From Novipirellula galeiformis (GTDB taxonomy: Bacteria; Planctomycetota; Planctomycetia; Pirellulales; Pirellulaceae), in the NCBI RefSeq assembly GCF_007860095.1, contig NZ_SJPT01000001.1, positions 1,130,212-1,194,211 of the forward strand: a stretch of DNA of 64,000 nucleotides. The letters run 5' to 3'. The notes beneath the pieces are model-generated. The model made no database searches and had not been told where the DNA came from. It worked only from the letters and a program-made list of their open reading frames with translations. Made by a program: the position numbers and the translations under genes. Shown in pieces: positions 27,856 through 36,816 of the stretch (positions are counted from its first letter, which is position 1; every line of letters begins with the position of its first letter).

Positions 27856-28524
27856 TTAGCGGCGATCGCCTAACAGGATGAATAGGTAATACGCCAACGT
27901 CATGATCGACTGCAGCGTCGCGGCAACGTAGGTCAATGCCGCCGCATTGAGAACTTTGGCGACGTAATGCTCTTCGTTGCCCGCGATAATTCCCTGAGAA
28001 ACAAGTTGCTCGCGAGCCCGTGAGCTGGCGTTAAATTCGACCGGCAAGTTGATCACTTGGAAAAAAACGACCGCCGCGAACAAAATGACGCCAATCCAAG
28101 CCAACGCCGGGATGCCGAACCACATCCCGCCCAACAGCATCCAAATCCCGGCACCCGAACCAAAGTTCGCTGCCGGTACCGCGGCGTTGCGAATCATCAG
28201 CGGTGCATAACTTTGAGCGTCCTGGAAGGCGTGCCCCGCTTCGTGACAAGCAACGCCGACCGCCGCCATGGTATGCCCGTTATAAACGTCGCTGCTCAGC
28301 CGCAATACTTTCGCTCGCGGGTCGTAGTGATCGCTCAATCTGCCGCCAACTTGCTCGATTCCGACCGAGTTCAGCCCAGCACTATCGAGCATCCGGCGAG
28401 CCGCTTGGGCCCCCGACATCCGAGTTGATATTTTGCTCATTTGCGTAAATGCCGACTTCACCTTCCACTGGGCGTAAAGACCAAGCAGAAAGGGGGGCAA
28501 TGCAAACAAAAAGTAAAGCATCAT
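27856..28524 (-). CDS. Membrane zinc metallopeptidase, YugP/DUF-type (Zn_peptidase_2)
   Basis: Membrane-anchored peptidase-like protein of 222 residues. It starts with a hydrophobic helix (MMLYFLFALPPFLLGLYA), followed by a soluble part with HEAGH at residues 94-98, the zinc-binding HExxH, in VACHEAGHAFQDAQSY. Two or three more hydrophobic segments follow (IWMLLGGMWFGIPALAWIGV, VILFAAVVFFQVINLPVEF). The fixed pattern PVEFNASSRAREQL after the last helices is typical of the YugP family. The physiological substrate is not known. It is followed by a strong terminator and read divergently from the CdsA-like gene. Confidence 0.9.
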   Translation of the reverse strand: MMLYFLFALPPFLLGLYAQWKVKSAFTQMSKISTRMSGAQAARRMLDSAGLNSVGIEQVGGRLSDHYDPRAKVLRLSSDVYNGHTMAAVGVACHEAGHAFQDAQSYAPLMIRNAAVPAANFGSGAGIWMLLGGMWFGIPALAWIGVILFAAVVFFQVINLPVEFNASSRAREQLVSQGIIAGNEEHYVAKVLNAAALTYVAATLQSIMTLAYYLFILLGDRR

Positions 28525-28943
28525 TGGCTCTCTATCACCTCATTTGGGTAAACACACACTTCGACGCCAAAACGACAGCGCAAAGCGATACAGTGCGATA
28601 CACGCAACTTGTGGACCATTCGTAACAGCTAGCGTCAATCTTGGTAGCGTAACGCCAAAATTGTCTGGATCGGAGGATCGATAAATCGAATCGGGGCACG
28701 CTCGTCAGATTGTAGGCTCAGCCATTACAATTCGAGGCACAATGAGCTGGGGCGTACGCCTTCGCACTCCGAGAATTCTGGAACCCCCCCGAGAATTCTG
28801 GTTTGTTGGCGACTTGGTTTGGCGGTAACCTCGTTCATTTTAACCACTAGGCCCCCCGTTTGTTCTGTCGCCGGATGGTTGACAAACTAACGTGTTTTCG
28901 GCGGCCATGACCGTCGTCATTCGCGGCTGACCACTGCATTGCA
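28525..28943. other. Divergent intergenic region with duplicated CCGAGAATTCTGG
   Basis: About 420 bases between two divergent genes. It holds two exact copies of the 13-mer CCGAGAATTCTGG at 28769-28781 and 28789-28801, 20 bases apart, each with the palindrome AGAATTCT at its core. The two-turn spacing is what paired operator sites would show, but no regulator can be named. No gene was seen. Confidence 0.5.
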
Positions 28944-30059
28944 TTGAAAGTTTTCGTGAACGTTTTAAGCCAACTTGCCATTTCAACGACCGATTTAACG
29001 TCGTCGATGAACCCTACTTTTTCCCTGTCAGGGGGATGTGGTCTGCTAGCAAACGCTCAGTGGTTGTCCAATCGCACCTACATTCTGCTAGCTGTCATTT
29101 TGACGGCGCTTGGGATTGCCACGATTGTTGGGGAAGTGCTTTCGCGACGCGAACCGATGGGGATCGAGTCGGCGCTGATCGCTCGTTTCAACCACAAAGT
29201 GCGTGTTTGGTGGATGATGCTAGCCATCTTTGTCTTCGGCTTTGTGCTCCATCGGGTCGGGGTCGTGGTGCTGTTTGGATTCGTCTCGTTTTGGGCGTTA
29301 CGTGAGTTTATTACGATGACGCCGACACGGCGTGGAGACCATCGGACGCTGTTTTGGGTGTTTTTTGTCTTCACCCCGCTGCAATACATTTTGATTGGGT
29401 TGGGCAGTAGCGCTCCAAGTTGGATCACGTCAGACCCGAACCGCGATTTCTATGATTTCTATAGCATCATGATTCCGGTCTATGCGAGTTTGTTCATCCC
29501 GGCGCGGGCGGCGATCGCGGGCGACTACAAGCGGTTCCTCGAACGCAGTGCAAAAATCCAATCGGGGTTGCTGATCTGCGTTTATTCGCTCAGCTACGCT
29601 CCAGCCCTATTGGATCTCGATTTGGTACAAACCGGAAACATTCCTTGGGACGGCAGCAATGTGAGTCTGTTGGTTTTCTTTGTATTAATTGCACAGCTTG
29701 CCTCGGTGTTTGAACGGACCTGGGGCAAGCTCGCGGGCCGCAAAGTGATCGCCGAGAAAATCAATGCCTCACGAACCTGGGAAGGCTTTTTGGGCTCGAT
29801 GGTGACCACCGGACTCGTTGCGGCAGCACTCTCATGGGCCACGCCGTTTCATCCTTGGGAAGCTTGGGTCCTGGGGGCGATTGTGACCGTGATGGCATGT
29901 GCCGGAACGATGACGATCAGTGCGATCAAACGCGACCGAGGCGTGACCGATACTGGCACGCTCGTGCAAGGTCACGCGGGATTGTTGGACCAGATCGACT
30001 CCATGTGTTTTGCAGCTCCCGTCTTCTATCACCTCACTCGATTCTTTTGGTCAGCATGA
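28944..30059 (+). CDS. Phosphatidate cytidylyltransferase-like membrane protein (CdsA/YnbB family)
   Basis: Integral membrane enzyme of phospholipid synthesis that makes CDP-diacylglycerol from CTP and phosphatidate; up to 371 residues with about eight hydrophobic segments. The region FERTWGKLAGRKVIAEKINA followed by SRTWEGFLGS is the conserved nucleotide-binding stretch of the family. The C-terminal CDS signature is present but divergent: KRDRGVTDTGTL and GHAGLLDQIDS, where the usual KD reads TD, PGHGG reads QGHAG, and DR reads DQ. Function may therefore be altered. An ATG 21 codons inside (29007) is an alternative start. Its stop overlaps the tatD start by four bases (ATGA). Confidence 0.82.
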   Translation: MKVFVNVLSQLAISTTDLTSSMNPTFSLSGGCGLLANAQWLSNRTYILLAVILTALGIATIVGEVLSRREPMGIESALIARFNHKVRVWWMMLAIFVFGFVLHRVGVVVLFGFVSFWALREFITMTPTRRGDHRTLFWVFFVFTPLQYILIGLGSSAPSWITSDPNRDFYDFYSIMIPVYASLFIPARAAIAGDYKRFLERSAKIQSGLLICVYSLSYAPALLDLDLVQTGNIPWDGSNVSLLVFFVLIAQLASVFERTWGKLAGRKVIAEKINASRTWEGFLGSMVTTGLVAAALSWATPFHPWEAWVLGAIVTVMACAGTMTISAIKRDRGVTDTGTLVQGHAGLLDQIDSMCFAAPVFYHLTRFFWSA

Positions 30060-30844
30060 CGCTTACTCTTTTCGACACTCACGCCCATCTCAATACCGAT
30101 GCCTTTGATGGAATCGTTGACGAAGTGATCACGCGATCCCAGGAAGCGGGCGTCGTTGGTATCAACGTGGTCGGGGTGGATGTAAAGACCAGCCGGCGAG
30201 CGTGCGAGCTTGCCGTGGAGTATCCGGATTACTTGTTCGCCACGATCGGGATTCAGCCCAACTCGGCCGCCGAAGCCGCCGAGGGGGACTTTGCTTTGAT
30301 TGAAGCGATGGTCAACCAGCCGGGCGTGAAAGCGATTGGCGAAACGGGATTGGATTGTTATTGGGACGACACGCCGTTGCCGATGCAACACGATTACTTT
30401 GATCGCCACATGCAATTGTGTCGCGACACAGGGCTGCCCATGGTGATCCATATGCGTGAAAGTGGCGACTTGATTGTCGAACAATTGCGACGGCAATCAT
30501 CCGTGCCGGCAGGCATCATGCACTCGTTCACGGGCGATCTGGAGCTGGGCAAACAGTGTCTAGAGATGGGGCTGCACCTCAGCTTTGCGGGGATGGTGAC
30601 GTTTAAAAAGAGCGATGAATTGCGTGCGGTCGCGGCGATGGTCCCGGATGACAAACTGCTCATCGAAACCGACGCCCCCTATCTCAGTCCCGAACCGCTG
30701 CGCGGCAAACGGCCCAACGAACCAGCTCGGGTCGCTCACACGCTTCGTTGTCTGGCCGATGTCCGCAACGTTTCCCCCGAGCGGTTGGCGGCGATCACGA
30801 CCGAAAACGCTCGCCGTTTGTTCGGCTTGCCAATGTCTTCGTAG
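30056..30844 (+). CDS. tatD: TatD family metal-dependent DNase
   Basis: Cytosolic TIM-barrel metallohydrolase, 262 residues, with 3'-5' exonuclease activity in studied relatives. Metal ligands are visible in order: DTHAHLN at the start, IGETGLDCYW, VIHMRES, MHSFTG and ETDAPYLSPEP. The ATG at 30056 overlaps the stop of the preceding gene (ATGA), implying translational coupling; a longer frame extends upstream but runs through that gene. A GC-rich hairpin follows at 30884-30909. Confidence 0.94.
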   Translation: MTLTLFDTHAHLNTDAFDGIVDEVITRSQEAGVVGINVVGVDVKTSRRACELAVEYPDYLFATIGIQPNSAAEAAEGDFALIEAMVNQPGVKAIGETGLDCYWDDTPLPMQHDYFDRHMQLCRDTGLPMVIHMRESGDLIVEQLRRQSSVPAGIMHSFTGDLELGKQCLEMGLHLSFAGMVTFKKSDELRAVAAMVPDDKLLIETDAPYLSPEPLRGKRPNEPARVAHTLRCLADVRNVSPERLAAITTENARRLFGLPMSS

Positions 30845-31009
30845 CGAAGGTCGCTAAGCCGTTCGCGACGCTGCACGATTCCACCTCCCCAAAACTTGTT
30901 TGGGGGAGGTCAGAGCGAGCGCTAACAAGCTCTGGGAGGGGCCTCGTTGTGTTAGAGATGGATCGTGCAAGCTCAGTTCCGCCAACCCTCGTGCGGCCGA
31001 TTCTCCCAA

Positions 31010-31042
31010 CGGAACGGTAGATCTCTCAGCGGAACGGTAGAT
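31010..31042. repeat. Two copies of a 13-bp direct repeat
   Basis: CGGAACGGTAGAT at 31010-31022 and 31030-31042, 20 bases apart, between tatD and the 3' end of the MazG-like gene. No function can be assigned. Confidence 0.6.
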
Positions 31043-31061
31043 TCAGCGACGCCGAGGCGTA

Positions 31062-31391
31062 TTACGGCGCGGGGTACTTCACCGCATTTCGGATCATTTT
31101 TGCTCGCAGCGTCTCGCTCAGATCGATCTCCATCGCGTTGGCGATTGCGATCACGTAAGCCAAGCAATCTGCGAGTTCTTCGCCAGCGTCGTGTTTGCGT
31201 TTTTCATCCAGTTTGACTTTGGCGCCTTCTTCGAGCGTCAACCACTGGAAATGCTCCATCAACTCGGCCGCTTCAATCGCGAGCGACATCGATAAATTTT
31301 TAGGGTTGTGGAATTGATGCCAATCTCGCTCGGCCACAAATTTCTCGACCAGGATTCGTAGTTCATTGACCGAGGTTGTTTCATCGCTCAT
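31062..31391 (-). CDS. MazG-like nucleotide pyrophosphohydrolase
   Basis: Small cytosolic all-alpha NTP pyrophosphatase, 109 residues, the size of the dimeric dCTPase (RS21-C6)/MazG-like group. The metal-binding acidic motif is visible as EAAELMEHFQW followed by EELADCLAYVIAIAN, giving the ExxE...ExxD pattern. It most likely cleaves non-canonical or excess dNTPs to the monophosphate. The start codon is only 23 bases from that of the divergent membrane protein at 31415, so their promoters must overlap the genes. Confidence 0.9.
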   Translation of the reverse strand: MSDETTSVNELRILVEKFVAERDWHQFHNPKNLSMSLAIEAAELMEHFQWLTLEEGAKVKLDEKRKHDAGEELADCLAYVIAIANAMEIDLSETLRAKMIRNAVKYPAP

Positions 31392-31414
31392 GGTTCACAC
31401 TCTACAATCTTGGC

Positions 31415-32104
31415 ATGGATGATCCATCAACCGCACCGCAACACCGTCCGCAGGGACGTGCACGCCGGCAATGGAGTTTGCGTGAGTTTTTGGGGCTGGT
31501 CACGATCGGGATGTTGGGGGTCGCGTTGGTCGTCTTGCTCGGTCGGGTGCGGCGGGCGGAAACGGAACTCGTTCGCTTGCGTCAGGAACATGGCTACTTA
31601 GAGCCCTCCACCGCAGAGGAAATCGCCGCTTCGCGTGCTCCGTCGGACCAACCGCTGACCTATCGGGCTCGTGTTCGAGTCCCGGATCAACCGCGTTACC
31701 GGGTGTGTTATAGCACATGGTGGCCTAAGAATACGTCAGCTCCCGAGTGGTTTGCCGCCGTCGATCTGCCTCCTGGAGAATCGGTCGTCACGGTGAAAAT
31801 TGGTTCCGATCCAAGGGATTCGCAGTGGAAGATTACCGCGACGGTCCAGAGCGAGCGGGGGACCAAACGTTTGGCGACGGTTTTGCCGGCCGAGCATGTC
31901 ACGATTTTTCGCGGCACGCATGACGCGCTGCGATTGGGAATCGGCAACGAGACGGTGCGAGCAGGAACATCGAGCTCGATTCGATTGATCGACGATCGCT
32001 GGCTGGCCGGAAATGCAGGCGTTCTCTTGTACGGGGACAAACCGCCGTCGGAAAACCAAGTGGGGGTTTTTGCAGAGCTGCAGCCCGATCAAGGCCCTAT
32101 CTAA
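31415..32104 (+). CDS. Hypothetical single-pass membrane protein
   Basis: 229 residues from the ATG at 31415, not assigned to a family. A basic, proline-rich N-terminus is followed by one hydrophobic helix (about residues 25-45, FLGLVTIGMLGVALVVLLG), then a short charged coil with LVRLRQEHGYL and a beta-rich C-terminal domain of about 160 residues facing outward. The topology suggests a type II membrane protein. An upstream in-frame ATG at 31376 lies inside the promoter side of the MazG-like gene. Function is unknown. Confidence 0.7.
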   Translation: MDDPSTAPQHRPQGRARRQWSLREFLGLVTIGMLGVALVVLLGRVRRAETELVRLRQEHGYLEPSTAEEIAASRAPSDQPLTYRARVRVPDQPRYRVCYSTWWPKNTSAPEWFAAVDLPPGESVVTVKIGSDPRDSQWKITATVQSERGTKRLATVLPAEHVTIFRGTHDALRLGIGNETVRAGTSSSIRLIDDRWLAGNAGVLLYGDKPPSENQVGVFAELQPDQGPI

Positions 32105-32171
32105 ACAATCGTCGTTTTGCTGTATCTTTTAGCCTCCCTCTGTTTCTCCCTTTGTTTTTGTAGCTTCATCG

Positions 32172-33605
32172 ATGGCAAAAGATTTCCTAAAAGGTGCCGC
32201 GGACGAATATGACGTGGTCGTGATTGGCAGCGGACTTGCCGGAATGACCTCCGCGAACATTCTCGGCCGCGCCGGGCATCGCGTTTTGTTGCTCGAACAG
32301 CACTACAAACTTGGGGGATTGGCGACGTGGTTCCTACGCCCCGGCGGCCACATCTTCGATGTCTCGCTGCACGGGTTTCCTCACGGAATGATCAAGTCGT
32401 GTCGCCGTTATTGGAATCGCGACATCGCCGATCGTATTGTCCAACTGAAAAACATTCGCTTCGATAACCCTCAGTTTTCGCTCACGACAAGCTTCAATCG
32501 CGAAGACTTCACGCGATTGTTGACCACCGACTTTGGAATCGCGCCGGAGACTGTCAAGGAGTTCTTCGATACCGCGCGAAACATGAACTTTTATGACGAC
32601 CAACAAGTCACGACTCGTCAATTGTTCGATCGTTTCTTTCCCGGTCGCGATGACGTCGTGCGATTGTTGATGGAACCGATCACCTATGCCAACGGTTCAA
32701 CGCTCGAAGACCCCGCGATCACTTACGGGATCGTGTTTAGTAACTTCATGAGCAAGGGCGTGTTTATCTACGAAGGGGGCACCGAGGACCTCGTTGCTCG
32801 AATGAAGAAGGAACTCGAATCGAACAATGTCGACATTCGTATCCGCTGTGGCGTCGACAAAATCAACGTCAAAGACGGCAGTGTGAACTCGGTCGAAGTT
32901 AACGGTCGCACGATTCGTTGTCGCGCCGTGGTCAGTAACGCGAACCTAAAAACGACCGTGCTAAAGATGCTCGGCAGCGAAGTGCTCGACAAAGACTATG
33001 TCGAACGAACCGACGGTGTGCGGCTGAATAACAGCAGCACTCAAGTCTATATGGCGCTAAAAGAAGGGGAAGAGATCGATGAGTCGGGCGGCGATTTGTT
33101 CTTCACCAGTACGGCCAAAGAATTTCGCACCGATTTGCTGTTGAGTCGTGATATCACCAGCCGCACGTTCAGTTTCTACTATCCTCGCACGCGGCCCGAG
33201 AAAAAGAAGGATCGTTATGCGATTGTCAGCAGCACCAATGCGAACTGGTCGGACTGGGCCGATTTGAATGAACAGGACTACCAGACCAGTAAACAAGACC
33301 TCGTGGAAACGACCATCGAAGCGTTAGAGAAATATATCCCCGGAGTGCGAGACAAAATCGACCGCGCCGAAGCGGCGACCCCGCGAACGTTCAATCATTA
33401 CACGCGGCATGAGTTGGGAGCCAGTTTTGGAACCAAATTCGAAGGGCTCGGCGTCAGCCGCGAATTGCCTCAACAAGTCGGTGGCATGTACCACGCCGGC
33501 AGCGTCGGGATCATCATGAGCGGATGGCTCGGGGCGATCAACTATGGGGTTATCGTCAGCAACGAAGTCGATCAATTATTGGTCAGCACGGCAAACCAAC
33601 ACTAG
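32172..33605 (+). CDS. FAD-dependent oxidoreductase, phytoene desaturase-like (CrtI/COG1233)
   Basis: Flavoprotein of 477 residues in the CrtI/amine-oxidase superfamily. The dinucleotide-binding motif is [20 protein letters not shown] near the start, followed by the acidic ribose contact [12 protein letters not shown] second conserved element near the C-terminus, [20 protein letters not shown], matches the FAD-binding C-terminal motif of the family. Substrates in this family include carotenoid, retinol and squalene-pathway intermediates; none can be assigned here because no isoprenoid synthase gene is adjacent. Weak upstream Shine-Dalgarno; the ATG at 32172 fits the family N-terminus. Confidence 0.85.
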   Translation: MAKDFLKGAADEYDVVVIGSGLAGMTSANILGRAGHRVLLLEQHYKLGGLATWFLRPGGHIFDVSLHGFPHGMIKSCRRYWNRDIADRIVQLKNIRFDNPQFSLTTSFNREDFTRLLTTDFGIAPETVKEFFDTARNMNFYDDQQVTTRQLFDRFFPGRDDVVRLLMEPITYANGSTLEDPAITYGIVFSNFMSKGVFIYEGGTEDLVARMKKELESNNVDIRIRCGVDKINVKDGSVNSVEVNGRTIRCRAVVSNANLKTTVLKMLGSEVLDKDYVERTDGVRLNNSSTQVYMALKEGEEIDESGGDLFFTSTAKEFRTDLLLSRDITSRTFSFYYPRTRPEKKKDRYAIVSSTNANWSDWADLNEQDYQTSKQDLVETTIEALEKYIPGVRDKIDRAEAATPRTFNHYTRHELGASFGTKFEGLGVSRELPQQVGGMYHAGSVGIIMSGWLGAINYGVIVSNEVDQLLVSTANQH

Positions 33606-33627
33606 CACCCGCGGCCCCTCGACGCAT

Positions 33628-34206
33628 TCATGCGCTGGGCTTGCTAGAGGGGCGGTTTCGGAATTTGCGAATGGACTTTAAGTGTTCACGCAAATGGTTG
33701 CGACACTGCCCTGCAAATAGCTTGACATCCTCGGTGCGGTAATCGGGATAGGTCCAACGATGGTCAACCCACTGGCGATGGACATAGGTGAGCGTGACCT
33801 CGGCGAACATACCGTCACGAAGGTAGATGCGATGGTCGCGATCTTTTGTCGTGGCTAAGACCAATTTGGCTTGGGTGACGTAGCCGGGGTCGAGGTTGAG
33901 TGGCCGTGCGTCTTCGCTGGCGATCTGCTTGGCGCAATCAAGTTCCCAGAGGTTGGTTTGCGTCTTCCAGGCCGCCAATTCCGAGGGGTCGCAGAACTCG
34001 CGAAATCCGATGATGGTTTTCTCAAGCCCGCCGCCCATCTCGCGGGTGTAATACCCACCGGCTTCAAAAGGCATCCGCGGGGTTTGCACGAAGGGATCGC
34101 CCCAGGCCTGGGTGAGCCGATCGACGGCCCAATCACGCGCCGCATCGTGACGCGTGATCACCGCACAAAATCGCACCACGGGTTCAACGTACTGAATCAC
34201 TGCCAT
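33628..34206 (-). CDS. DUF4416 family protein
   Basis: 192 residues with the hallmarks of the DUF4416 family, found widely in planctomycetes and deltaproteobacteria: FEAGGYYTREMG, IGFREFCDPSELAAWK, NLDPGYVTQAKLVLATTKDR and HRIYLRDGMFAEVTL. No enzymatic function has been established for this family. It has no signal peptide. It converges on the oxidoreductase gene with 22 bases between their stop codons. The basic C-terminus (SIRKFRNRPSSKPSA) is beyond the conserved part. Confidence 0.88.
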   Translation of the reverse strand: MAVIQYVEPVVRFCAVITRHDAARDWAVDRLTQAWGDPFVQTPRMPFEAGGYYTREMGGGLEKTIIGFREFCDPSELAAWKTQTNLWELDCAKQIASEDARPLNLDPGYVTQAKLVLATTKDRDHRIYLRDGMFAEVTLTYVHRQWVDHRWTYPDYRTEDVKLFAGQCRNHLREHLKSIRKFRNRPSSKPSA

Positions 34207-34389
34207 CGGTTGGGTTAACTCTACGGGATTTAGTTAGAAGGGACACTAGAGTAATCTATGCGCACGAGGACAATGTCGTTTTCGTGGTGAGTGGCAAATG
34301 ATTTCGCGGCGGCTGCGTCCCTAAAAAGGGGTGGTCGCCCCACCGCTCACGGACTTTTCCATCCCCGTTCTTTGCCATTAAGTTACATC

Positions 34390-35502
34390 ATGCATCCTTG
34401 GATCGCCGACCGCACCACCACTTTTGATAGCAGCGGAATTCGTAAGGTTTTTGACTTGGCGGCAAAGTTGAAGGATCCCGTCAATCTCTCGATCGGTCAA
34501 CCCGATTTCGATGTTCCTGAATCGATTCAAGACGCGGCGATCGAGGCCATTCGCGGGGGCAAGAACGCCTACTCGCCGACCCAAGGGATCGCGCCGCTGC
34601 GGGAGGCGTTGCGGCAAGAAATTGCCCAAAAGTATCCCCACGAGGACCGGGACGTTTTTATCAGCAGCGGGACCAGCGGCGGATTGATGTTGGCGATCCT
34701 GTCGATGGTTAATCCTGGAGATGAGGTCATTTTTCTTGACCCCTACTTCGTAATGTATCCTGCGCTTTTGAAAATGTGCGGTGGGGTTCCGGTGGCGGTC
34801 GATTCGTATCCCGATTTTCGCCTGGACGTCAACAAGATTGCCGCTGCGATCACGCCGCGTACGAAAATGATCCTGCTCAATAGCCCGGCAAATCCAACCG
34901 GAGTGACGGCGACCGAGGCCGAGCTGAAAGCGGTCGCAGAGCTTGCCGCGGAAAAGAATATCGCGCTGTTGTCGGACGAAATCTACAGTCGCTTTTTCTA
35001 CGACGGTGAATTCGCCTCGCCCGCTTCCTTCAACGACCAAACGATCGTGATTGATGGCTTTAGTAAAAGCCATGCGATGACCGGATGGCGCGTCGGTTTC
35101 GTGCATGGTCCCAGCGAAATCATTCGCACCATGTTGAAAATTCAACAATACACCTTCGTGTGCGCGCCGCAGCCAGCCCAATGGGGAGCCTTGCGGGCAA
35201 TGGAGGTCAACCTCCGTGGACACATCGAGGACTATCAACGCAAACGAGACTTGGTCTACGATGCGCTGGCGGATTGCTACGAAATCGCAAAGCCGGGGGG
35301 CGCATTTTACATGTTCCCCAAAGCGCCGATCGAAAGTGGCGAGAAGTTCGTTGAACAGGCGATAGAGCGGGGACTGCTGATCATTCCAGGCAATATCTTT
35401 AGCGCTCGCGATACTCACTTTCGAATCAGTTTTGCGGCCAGCGACGAACAACTCAAACGCGGCGTCGAGATTCTGCGATCGATGGCCGGGGCCTCGCTGT
35501 AG
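34390..35502 (+). CDS. PLP-dependent aminotransferase, class I/II (aspartate aminotransferase-like)
   Basis: Cytosolic aminotransferase of fold type I, 370 residues from the ATG at 34390; longer in-frame starts add low-complexity residues. Visible are NLSIGQPDFDVPESI at the N-terminus, the cofactor-contact SSGTSGGLMLAI, the substrate-pocket NSPANPTGVTAT, the PLP phosphate and Schiff-base motif GFSKSHAMTGWRVG with the catalytic Lys, and FRISFAAS at the C-terminus with the carboxylate-binding Arg. The amino donor is not readable; aspartate/alanine/aromatic specificity is open. Confidence 0.93.
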   Translation: MHPWIADRTTTFDSSGIRKVFDLAAKLKDPVNLSIGQPDFDVPESIQDAAIEAIRGGKNAYSPTQGIAPLREALRQEIAQKYPHEDRDVFISSGTSGGLMLAILSMVNPGDEVIFLDPYFVMYPALLKMCGGVPVAVDSYPDFRLDVNKIAAAITPRTKMILLNSPANPTGVTATEAELKAVAELAAEKNIALLSDEIYSRFFYDGEFASPASFNDQTIVIDGFSKSHAMTGWRVGFVHGPSEIIRTMLKIQQYTFVCAPQPAQWGALRAMEVNLRGHIEDYQRKRDLVYDALADCYEIAKPGGAFYMFPKAPIESGEKFVEQAIERGLLIIPGNIFSARDTHFRISFAASDEQLKRGVEILRSMAGASL

Positions 35503-36816
35503 AGCGGCTTCGTCGTAGGTCCCCCTCGCTGGGATTCCGGCGAGTCGCGAAGGGAGACTGTTAACGCCGGCGAGCAACAACGTGGACGACCCGAGAGTCG
35601 AGCTAAAAATCGATCCCGTTGTCCGGGAAATGCAGGAGGGGCGAACGGTTGCTTTTCACGCCCCCGCGAGGGCGAAGACGTTCCAACGACAGCGGTTTTC
35701 AAAAGGGGGGAGCAAATGGCCCAGCAACACGCTGGGCACGCTACGTGACCGAGGCATATGCATTGTGTCGCTGGAAAAAGGGGGGGCTGCCTGCTGCGGA
35801 CTGAAAAAGTGAGCGGCGAATTCGCTTAGTCACGCTCCATAGCCGAAGAGAGCCAACGGCGTTTTGGGTGTCCTGGACACTTTGCTGTGGCCGCGAGCGA
35901 CTGGGGCTTTCGCTCGGAGGCCCGAGAGGGGGCGGCGTGGCTCAGGCGGGCGGTGCGGTTTGCACTTTCTTACTCGCCATCGTGTCCCGTGTTGCTTCGT
36001 AACACATATTGGCGTGAGTTCTTGCTCGCATCTAAACAAATCGCTGCCACGATCCATTCCAGCGTTGCCGGGGGCGGCAAGGGAGCGGTTTGAGTCTGCG
36101 GTTGAACCGAAGTCTCCTTCGTTCTGGCATCAGTCATGACTTGCATTGTGGGCACCTGCGGGAGTAAGGGCTGTGTTTGAAAGGGAGAGGGTAAAGGAAC
36201 CTTATGGAGAAACTCGAAATCAATCAAATTTCGCCATCGGGGTAAGTCGGTTGCGGGACACGCATGTCCCGTTGCCTCATCAGGCGTATCCAATGTGCAA
36301 GGACCGCAGAGAACCGACGCAAAAAATCACTTTTTCTTAAAAAAAGGATCCGCCGTTGAGTTGTGGTCGTTTGTTCATGACTCTGAGAGCGGTTGCCACT
36401 TTTGCTTGCTCCGAAGAGAAGGCGACCGGCTCGCGGTGCCGCTGACCTTCGCTCTGTTTTGGGAGCCATCGGAGATCGTATTCAAGTCGACGCGTCTCCT
36501 TTTTTATTGCCTGCGAGGGGATTAGATTGAGTTCAGCGAGATCTAATCCCGAGGGGGCGTTTCCTGCTTGGTTTGAGGGTACCGCAGCGGTAACAACCTT
36601 GATGGGAGATGTCGTTTTTGCCCTCCTGGCCGCCACTGAGAACCGTGCGAGATATCGAGAATTGATGCCAAGACACCCACGCCATATCGTGTTTGCAACG
36701 GTTTTGGCGATTAGGGGGGCGATGGGGAAAATCACCGCGTGATTTTTGCCGCCCCGGGTGTTCACTCCTTCCTCCAATACTCCTTCCTCCAATTCAGTTC
36801 CCAAGCTCTGACCTTC
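35503..36816. other. Long region without a convincing gene
   Basis: About 1.3 kb between the aminotransferase and the Sua5 gene. Several short open frames occur on both strands (longest on the minus strand about 36337-37071, overlapping the Sua5 gene) but none shows family features, a good start or protein-like composition. G-runs such as GGGGGG occur repeatedly. A degenerate former gene or small RNA genes cannot be excluded. Confidence 0.5.
36764..36793. repeat. Tandem duplication of a 15-mer
   Basis: ACTCCTTCCTCCAAT occurs twice head to tail (36764-36778, 36779-36793) in the 5' untranslated region of the Sua5/TsaC gene, 24 bases before its ATG. A slippage product in a pyrimidine-rich leader. 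Confidence 0.85.

Noticed and set aside
34378-35580. 400-codon minus-strand frame opposite the aminotransferase
   Set aside because: The plus-strand gene has intact aminotransferase motifs; the reverse frame has none.
35503-36816. Possible hidden mobile element or gene in the 1.3-kb gap
   Set aside because: No transposase motif, terminal inverted repeats or target-site duplication seen.
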